From Trachythela sp. YZ-2020 (Eukaryota > Cnidaria > Anthozoa > Malacalcyonacea > Clavulariidae): a stretch of 64,000 nt of DNA. Where the stretch lies: assembly GCA_016169945.1 (NCBI GenBank), contig JADLSH010000305.1, forward strand, positions 558,001 to 622,000, read 5' to 3'. This document shows, piece after piece, positions 57,941-64,000 of this stretch. The position numbers and the translations under genes are program-made. The stretch's first letter is position 1; each line of letters opens with the position of its first letter. Under the pieces are notes generated by a model, which was given only the letters and a program-made list of their open reading frames with translations, searched no databases and had not been told where the DNA came from.

Positions 57941-58105
57941 CAGTGGCGTAGGAACTGGGGGGGCACAGGGGGCATGTGCACTCCCAAGTTTTCTTCAAAG
58001 TGCCCTTTTCTCCAGCTAAAACAATGGAAAAAGTGCCCTTTTCTAATAGAAGAGGCACCTTTAAGACAAAGTGCCCCCCAACTTGAAGTTGCTTCCTACG
58101 CCTAT
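57941..58105. mobile_element. Short MITE of the GTGGCGTAGGAA family
   Basis: CAGTGGCGTAGGAA at the left and TTCCTACGCCTA at the right are inverted. The interior repeats GTGCCCTTTTCT twice. It belongs to the same family as 17167-17588. Confidence 0.75.
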
Positions 58106-59170
58106 GTGTATGTGCTCCAGTATAAATGGAGTTACAAAAAACTAACATTACAGTAGCCTGTGTATATATACCACCATTTCTGAGTCATCACAATCTTTCC
58201 ACTTGCTCTACAACAATTTCACCCAATGATCCATGGGAATGCTCTAACAGAACAATCTGTCACAAAGGCCCAGGCATTAACTCTGCAGGATTATAGATGT
58301 AGGCTTTCCCCCAAATCGTTTGGCTGCAATCTTCCAATGGGAAAATGTGCTGAATATCTGAAATAAAAGTATCTAAATGTCTTAACTCACAAAAGCCTAA
58401 CTGGGAACAGGTGCAGAGCTGCAGTAGCCAGGGACTGCTGCAATAATATAATCTAAATATCCCATACAATTCTATTCATAGTGTGGAGGTATAAAATTTT
58501 AATTTCCCCAATGCTTGTTCTGCTTAAAGCAGATCACACAACTGACTCAATTTGCTGCCATGTGAATTTTTTTAATTTTCTCGATGTAATATATGTTGAA
58601 CTAGTTCGCTAGACCCAGACCCTGAGACTTGTTCTATAATTGTTATTTTATTCTGTCAAATACCAGACAATTTTACTTTTCAAGGGAGAGTATTGGGTTA
58701 TGTTGACCAGATTATCATGTCTCGTCAGTGGTGGAAATTCACTCTTTCTGGTGGGAAGGCGGGGGGGGGGGGTGACCGGCAAAGCTTCTCAAATTTCTGA
58801 CAAAACCTTCTAAATTTCCGACAATTAAACTTCCATTTTACACTCAAAATCTGCTGTTGTTAGTTTATTTTGGGTCAAAATTTCCATAAAGGTGGGGGGG
58901 GGGGCAGTTAAGCAACATTGTGTGCTCACTTTATTGTTTACTGTGTCTAATGCCTGATGATAGGTGTTAATGGGTTAATGTTGTTGCCAAAGTTAGATGT
59001 GCAATTACATGTAACCTAAAATACTTCAGAATGTCAAGTTTACCAGCCTGTGGTATTCACATGTACCTTTATTATATGGCAAGCACTAGTTCCTGTATTT
59101 TTAATGCCCTACAACAAAAACAAACCATATAATAAACTACTTATTTTAATACTTATGGTTGTGCCATATA
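58106..59170. other. Intergenic stretch with poly-G tracts, no gene seen
   Basis: Two runs of ten or more G (near 58760 and 58895) face similar TTTCTGACAAAACCTTC / AATTTCCGACAATTAAAC words. No coding frame is supported. Confidence 0.45.
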
Positions 59171-59174
59171 ATAA

Positions 59175-59332
59175 ACTATTTATTAACCTCAGGTCCTCTA
59201 CGTCTAACTACCGGTCTTTACGGTAAAATATTAAACCTAGGTCTTGCCGTATTGATCTCGCTATCGCTTGGTCAATACGGCAAGACCTCGGTTTAATAAT
59301 TTATCGTAAAGACCTCACTTTCGGTTAATAAG
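59175..59332. mobile_element. 158-bp foldback MITE (hairpin)
   Basis: TTATTAACC..AGGTC and GGTCTTTACG, then CCTAGGTCTTGCCGTATTGA on the left are inverted on the right (TCAATACGGCAAGACCTCGG, CGTAAAGACC, GGTTAATAA). The apex is TCTCGCTATCGCTTGG. Confidence 0.85.
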
Positions 59333-59359
59333 TAGTTAATAGTAATTAATTGGTGCAGA

Positions 59360-59572
59360 TGCTGGTGGAGTTAGCTCTCAATCACAATTTGAAAAAGAAC
59401 CTGGTAATTAATTAGCACATGCTGTGGCTGTTGGCCGGATATATGAGAAAGTACAAGAAATGCAAGCCAAGTTACCATTTGAATTTGGCCCACCAAAACA
59501 CATCTTTGGTCTGAAAGCTCCTTCCATAAATGAACTAATAAACACCAGGGCTCTTTTAAAATATAAGCATTA
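59360..59572 (+). pseudogene. Coding-like remnant, family not recognised
   Basis: One plus frame reads GGVSSQSQFEKEPGN, a stop, then LAHAVAVGRIYEKVQEMQAK, then LPFEFGPPKHIFGL and SINELINTRALLKYKH before a stop. The composition and the block FGPPKHIFGL look like once-translated protein, possibly transposon-derived, but no family can be named. It ends about 185 bp before the HEPN gene's start codon. Confidence 0.35.
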
Positions 59573-59756
59573 ATTACATCATTCATGGTACACCGATAGT
59601 CAAGAACGTTGATGTAAAATGCCCTTCTAAGTGGGGCTGCCCCTGTCCACCTCTGAATTTTGTGTAGCATAATGCTTGCAACAGCAATATCAATATGAGA
59701 TATTCTACACAACGTCATTCTATAAATTTAAGTTCAATTTAATTTGTAGATCAGTA

Positions 59757-62678
59757 ATGGCTAGTGCCTGTGCCACAACCCCTATAACAAACGAAGAAAG
59801 AAGATGGGTTGTCATTGGTGTATGTTTGACCAAAGTGCTTACTCCTGCATTGAGAAATGTTCTTGCGACTGAAATACCAAAGTGGCACAACAGTTTATGT
59901 CAACCACCGACTGAAATTGACAAACAAGTATTTGGTGGACACCAGAAAAAGTTACACCCATCAACTTTAGACCTCAACTATAAAAATATCAACAACAATA
60001 ATGTCCATAAATCACCTCGTGTATTTGATTATAAAGTTAAAGATCCATTGTCTTTGGCAAAGTTGTTTGTTTTACCATTTATGTCCAAGTTCACTGGCTT
60101 TGACCAAACAATGGATATATCTGCAGTCTTATCAGTGATTTGTGAAGCTGCACCATTTATAGGAGCTGCTGCTCATGCAAAGATAGTTCGATCAAACATC
60201 AGAAACGAGTGGGCACATTGCAACTTTGCAAATTGGACTGAAGCAAAATTTATTGCTGCTTTTCAAAGTATGGAAACTTTACTTAAGAATGTGAATCTTT
60301 CACCTCAAGAGGAACAGAAATTGTGTGATGAGCTGAATAGCTGGAAAGATAAAGGTACTGTAATGATCAGAAATATAGTATAGACACTTTAGAGTATCCA
60401 AGTGAATACTAGCAATTAGCATCTATTGACTATTCAGCAATTTCTAGATTTTGGTAGTTTATATAGTAAATTGAATACTTGGTTTGGAAACTCGATGACA
60501 ATGGAACACATTATCTATGTTAGTCTATTTAACAAATAGACAACATTTTGCCGTTGTTTCTTCAGTTATAGATACCAGGGCGCTTATATATAAGCGCCCT
60601 GATAGATACACAGTATGCGAGCCGCCGGGGCGAGTGGGTCACTGATGTTCTTACCACGTTATGACGTCATACTGTGTATCTATAACTGAACAGACAACGG
60701 CGAAATTTAAAAAAATGCTGTGGCATGTGCATTATGGATTGAGCTTGGAAACATACTGTCATGCAACTTCAAACTGGCAAAAGCGCCATCTGTAGCTTCG
60801 GTACTGTACATTCTTGTTTCTCTTTCGTGAGAGGGTTTGCTGTTTTCACCACTACTCACCAGGATGATTTTTTGTGGCTTCGTCGTGGGTCATCATAGCG
60901 TATTCACGACTATTTTCGTCTTGACAAAATTGAAAACTGTCGGAGCGGAGATTTCTTTGTCCTTCACGTCCTCTTCTACACCAGTAAAGAGAAGCAAAGA
61001 ACCAAGTTCTTCTTAGTAGACCATTTCGATTATCCATGGTTAGATATGTACTTGTTTTAATTTTTTCGGATTGGACGAATAAAGGCTTCTGTTGTACATT
61101 TTCTTTTCCAGCGCGACGATTAATCTTTAGTTTTGCATGGAGAAATTTGTTGCTCAGTTGAAACTGGTTGTTTTGGGATATTTTTGTTGATTTACCGTTA
61201 TTGTTTATAAAACGTTCAATTGAATTTCGAAAACCGAGCAGTGCTGAACGACTGTATTCTTTTCCTTCTTGAGTTCTTGCTTCAACATAAAACTTGGATA
61301 AGTTTCGGTTTAGCTCAGAAGTTGTCATTTCGACGAGTGGTTTAGTTATGTTTCTTTCGCGATACCAATCTGTTAAAACGTAATAAAAATATATTTTGTT
61401 AAGTAGAAATGGTTTTGTGTCATTTCGAAATCTTCTCGTATAAAAAACTTGAGAATTTGGAAAAGCTCGCTATTTTCTACGTTAGCAAACCGGCTTTTTG
61501 TGTCTTTTGTTGCTCTTCATATTCGTCAACAGCTTTTACTAAGTCCTCTATATTTTCATTTGCCCATTCAGGAATAAATTCCGTGGAAATTTCAAATATT
61601 TCCGCCATTTTATATGTAAAAATTCCAGACAATGTTTTTTGTGACGTCATTCCGTCATTCGACCAATGAAATCGCTTGAATTCTTTAAGTTATTATAAAC
61701 ACATTATTTTTTATAATATATATCTAATATAAGAACGTTTTTGATTGGCTGAAAAGCGTGCTCAATAACTCAATTGAGCACGCTAAAAAAGCGCGGGAAT
61801 TTTTTTAGCAGAAATTAAACTTGTTTTCACGCTACTTTTGTGCTGTTTATATATTATAAAATAATTTTTTCATGGTTTAACGTGCTCAATCGAGTTATTG
61901 AGCACTTGGGAAGTTGGGAGAACACTCAAGCGCTAGAGTTGGTGTCGGCTAGCGCTTCGACCAACTCTTGCGCTTTTTCGTGCTCTCCCAACTTCCCCCG
62001 TGCTCAATAACTCGATGCTAAGCCATCAAAAAATTCTTAAACATTTAAGATAACTATATGTTCGAGTCACAGATGGATAACTGAACAAAAACATAGATAA
62101 TATGTTATATTGTACATTTGAACTTCCATCGAGTCTCCAAACCATGTATTCAATAAACGATGCCGGATAGTTTTAGCATTAGCTAAAGTGGCAAACCGAG
62201 TAAAATGTATTATCCATTGTCGACCTCATGAAAACACCGAAAAATTACAGTTTAATCATGTTGAGATACTGAGTTTAAAATACCCAATATCCCATTGCAA
62301 ATTACAATCCGGATCCTGTGAATGTCAGGATACTGCAAATATAGCTAAGCCCTGCATGGACAATAAGTAAATGGCTTTTGAATACAAAGTGACAAGTGAT
62401 GTAAGGAGAAAAGTTTTCTTATCAACAATTATTTTCAGAATACCTAAATTATAAATATAGAGTAAGCCCGTTCATAGATAAGCCTATCAACGAGGCTTGC
62501 GAACGAATACATGCAGTTGAACCCGATCAAGGAGAGGTTCTATAAGTATTTCGATTTTATTTCAGGATTGCAGTTGTGTTTTGGCCAACCTGTTGACATT
62601 GAAATCTTAACTTTACTCAGAGGTAAAGTGGATGAACTTTGTGAAGCTGTCCAGACATGGAGTTTAGAGAAGAGACAG
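59757..62678 (+). CDS. DZIP3-type HEPN protein, two exons seen, 3' end outside the window
   Basis: Exon 59757-60354 starts MASACATTPITNEERRWVVI, just after a TTTGTAG acceptor-like word at 59744-59750 (a 5'-UTR exon probably lies upstream). It ends at a GTACTG donor, phase 1. Exon 62566-62678 follows a TTTTATTTCAG acceptor and joins to give WKDKG-LQLCFGQPVDIE, ending SLEKRQ before GTTTGA; phase agrees. The first 199 residues form a DZIP3-like HEPN domain. The motif RNEWAH (residues 149-154) is a canonical HEPN Rx4H active-site motif, so RNase activity is possible. Animal DZIP3-HEPN proteins often carry further TPR, death-fold or NACHT domains, which would lie to the right of this window. A KIAA1958-like fragment lies antisense in the intron. 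Confidence 0.82.
60545..60707. mobile_element. 163-bp MITE carrying a perfect 26-bp palindrome
   Basis: TTTTGCCGTTGTTTCTTCAG, then TTATAGATA, is inverted as TATCTATAACTGAACAGACA, then ACGGCGAAA. The palindrome CAGGGCGCTTATA/TATAAGCGCCCTG (60576-60601) is perfect. It lies in the intron of the HEPN gene. Confidence 0.85.
60860..61608 (-). CDS. KIAA1958 / DUF3504-like protein (Crypton-derived family), 5' part
   Basis: Exon 61608-61491 (39 codons, MAEIFEISTEFIPEWANENI onward) joins exon 61369-60860 in phase 1 (weak GTTTGC donor, TTTTAACAG acceptor, giving A-D-WYRERN). The second exon reads KPLVEMTTSELNRNLSKFYV, then EYSRSALLGFRNSIERFINN, and later RTWFFASLYWCRRGREGQRN. That order is typical of the cnidarian KIAA1958/ZMYM-like DUF3504 proteins, which derive from Crypton tyrosine recombinases. 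It ends at TKNHPG with a canonical GTGAGT donor. No following exon was found before the HEPN exon, so the gene is truncated or its 3' exons are gone. It lies antisense in the HEPN gene's intron. Confidence 0.68.
61680..62035. repeat. GTGCTCAATNNAGTTATTGAGCAC inverted-repeat cluster
   Basis: GTGCTCAATAACTCAATTGAGCAC near 61758 and GTGCTCAATCGAGTTATTGAGCAC near 61880 are each almost perfect palindromes. A third half occurs at about 62001, and AGTTGGGAGAACACTCAAGCGC / GCGC..GTGCTCTCCCAACTT forms a larger inverted pair. The same palindrome with CCGCGCTTTTTT and AAAAACGTTCTTATA flanks is present at 47440-47515, next to the AT satellite. Confidence 0.75.
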
Positions 62679-63228
62679 GTTTGAAAATTATTTTGTTTGG
62701 TAGAAATGTATGTAGTACTAAATTATACATTTCAGGGTAATATATCCTCATCATTTGTACAGTACATTACGTGTCATAGGCGGTGGGTGATTGGTTTGGT
62801 TGCGGGGCCTACACAGGCAGCGAAGAACCTTCATATTAAATTAAGTTAATCTCCCAGTCTGAACATTTTTTGGGGGGGTGGGTGCTTAGTCCCTCACGTC
62901 TACTTTTGGACTATATGTAAGCAGTATTCAAGTGCAGTGCCCCCACTAGACTAGAACTGGAGTGAATAGTCATTCTCCATCAGCTAGCGCAGCTATTATT
63001 ACGAAATATCAATGCGTGGCTTCGCTAGTTCGCTTCTAACATCAATATAAGATAGTGGCAATAGGTCACAAATTAAAAATAGCTAATATTTCTCTCCATT
63101 ATATTACAAAACAAGACCCTGCCTCTAGCAGGATTAACTCGTGCCCGTGGAAGTGGTATACGGGAAACAAGGCTTGTTGTAAGTCCAGAGTGCAATTTGT
63201 GAGAAGCTAGTTACATTGCACTTTTTAA
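62679..63228. other. Intron or intergenic stretch, nothing recognised
   Basis: It follows the last visible HEPN exon and is probably the next intron of that gene. No exon with a matching phase-0 acceptor and coding quality was recognised. Confidence 0.4.
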
Positions 63229-63260
63229 GGGACCGGTCATTATTTATGGCCGGGGGGGAA
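63229..63260. mobile_element. End of an element related to 29492-30189
   Basis: GGGACCGGTCATTATTTATG, then GCCGGGGGGG, resembles the GGGACTGGTCATAAAGTAC end of the 698-bp element. The other end was not found before the window edge. Confidence 0.45.
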
Positions 63261-63519
63261 CCGAAGAGAAAATGGGTGGGTAAACAAAATTTTATTAGAG
63301 GAAAAGTTTGGGTCAAAGAAAAATAGACCAAGCCAAGGATTGGGTAGAGTAAAAATCATATCAAAGTAAAAATCAAAGAAAAATACTAAAATACCACTTT
63401 CTTTTGTAAGAAAAGTATTGTATCTTAGTCTAGGACCTGTATATGAGTTTGTATGCATTTCATTTAGGACAGATAATCTTATCCAAGTCGCAGGTGACAT
63501 TTTGAGCACGCTGGACGAG

Positions 63520-63996
63520 TCAGGAGTCGTCTGCCTTTGCTGTAAACGATTCTTCCAAAGCTCTCACATCGTCGACTTTTGTTAAAATTTTATTTTCCTG
63601 GCATTGTATTTCTTGTCGCTTAGAGTGTACAAGTTTATCAACCGGCGAAACGTACAACTGCGCCCGATCGCCGCGAATTTCATTGTCGTCTTCGAATTCA
63701 TTGTCGTCTTCGAATTCATTGTCGTCTTCGAATTCATCGTCATCAAAATCCGACATAAATATGTCATCTGGCATGTTGTGACCTAATTTCTCTTCGTTAT
63801 CACTGTCGACATCACGTCGTCGTCGATCATTAGAAAGTTGGAGAGATCTTCTACTAGCGGGCGCGTTTGTAACATTTCTACTTACGGCGTTGTCGTTTTT
63901 TTCTTTTGTTATTCCACCAGCTGTGCCTGGAGACTCAAAAACGATGGCCTGGATGGTTAACTCTTTGCGTTTTACTAGCAGATCTTTAATTTGCAT
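63520..63996 (-). CDS. Unidentified ORF with EFEDDN acidic repeats, possibly partial
   Basis: A 158-residue minus-strand frame starts MQIKDLLVKRKELTIQAIVF and contains SRRSLQLSNDRRRRDVDSDN, then DDDEFEDDNEFEDDNEFEDD (an 18-bp unit, three tandem copies at about 63682-63735) and a Lys/Glu-rich end. The reading frame is open to within four bases of the window edge, so the true start may lie outside. The composition suggests a disordered region; no family is recognised. It may be an intronic antisense gene, a transposon protein or a chance frame. Confidence 0.35.
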   Translation of the reverse strand: MQIKDLLVKRKELTIQAIVFESPGTAGGITKEKNDNAVSRNVTNAPASRRSLQLSNDRRRRDVDSDNEEKLGHNMPDDIFMSDFDDDEFEDDNEFEDDNEFEDDNEIRGDRAQLYVSPVDKLVHSKRQEIQCQENKILTKVDDVRALEESFTAKADDS

Positions 63997-64000
63997 TTCG

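Overview
This window reads as a piece of an animal nuclear genome. Genes are split by GT-AG introns, coding density is low, the DNA between genes is AT-rich, and most of that DNA is transposon debris. Recognisable families are an H-type lectin, a DZIP3-type HEPN protein, a KIAA1958/DUF3504-like gene, a very large nucleotidyltransferase-TPR protein, Penelope, tyrosine-recombinase and CR1/L2-like retroelements, and MITEs with TTAGGG-like cores. From memory of where these families expand, a cnidarian, probably an anthozoan (coral, sea anemone or octocoral), is the best guess. This is inference; no search was run.

Layout. 1-5.9 kb: a 39-bp minisatellite between direct repeats, foldback elements and decayed duplicates. 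5.9-8.0 kb: a two-exon MFS (MFSD8-like) transporter on the minus strand; broken copies of its first exon lie at 2.0 and 8.3 kb, and of its last exon at 12 kb. 8.9-13 kb: inverted-repeat elements and a perfect 158-bp tandem duplication. 14.6-20.0 kb: a four-exon minus-strand gene for a secreted H-type lectin precursor, which no single open frame shows; a dead Penelope element and a MITE sit in its introns. 20.4-21.3 kb: a dead tyrosine recombinase. 22.2-27.8 kb: a 5.6-kb nested foldback structure containing internally deleted copies of that recombinase element and a LINE insertion. 28.4-31.2 kb: nested MITEs and a dead LINE.

33.3-62.7 kb holds three genes, all on the plus strand: (i) a TPR / right-handed beta-helix / MYND protein (frame broken), (ii) a protein of at least about 2,400 residues with a DUF294-like nucleotidyltransferase domain and a long TPR solenoid, its first intron filled with heptanucleotide satellite and its 3' UTR split by a hAT-like element with a clean 8-bp target duplication, and (iii) a HEPN gene with an intact Rx4H motif, whose intron carries an antisense KIAA1958-like fragment. 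The last 1.3 kb holds an unidentified acidic-repeat ORF.

Best candidates for something new: the lectin precursor (signal peptide, acidic propeptide, KKR, cationic Pro/Lys segment, lectin) and the co-oriented beta-helix-MYND / NTase-TPR / HEPN cluster. Bacterial NTase and HEPN domains form functional pairs, so finding both within 15 kb deserves a check, but any functional link here is hypothesis.
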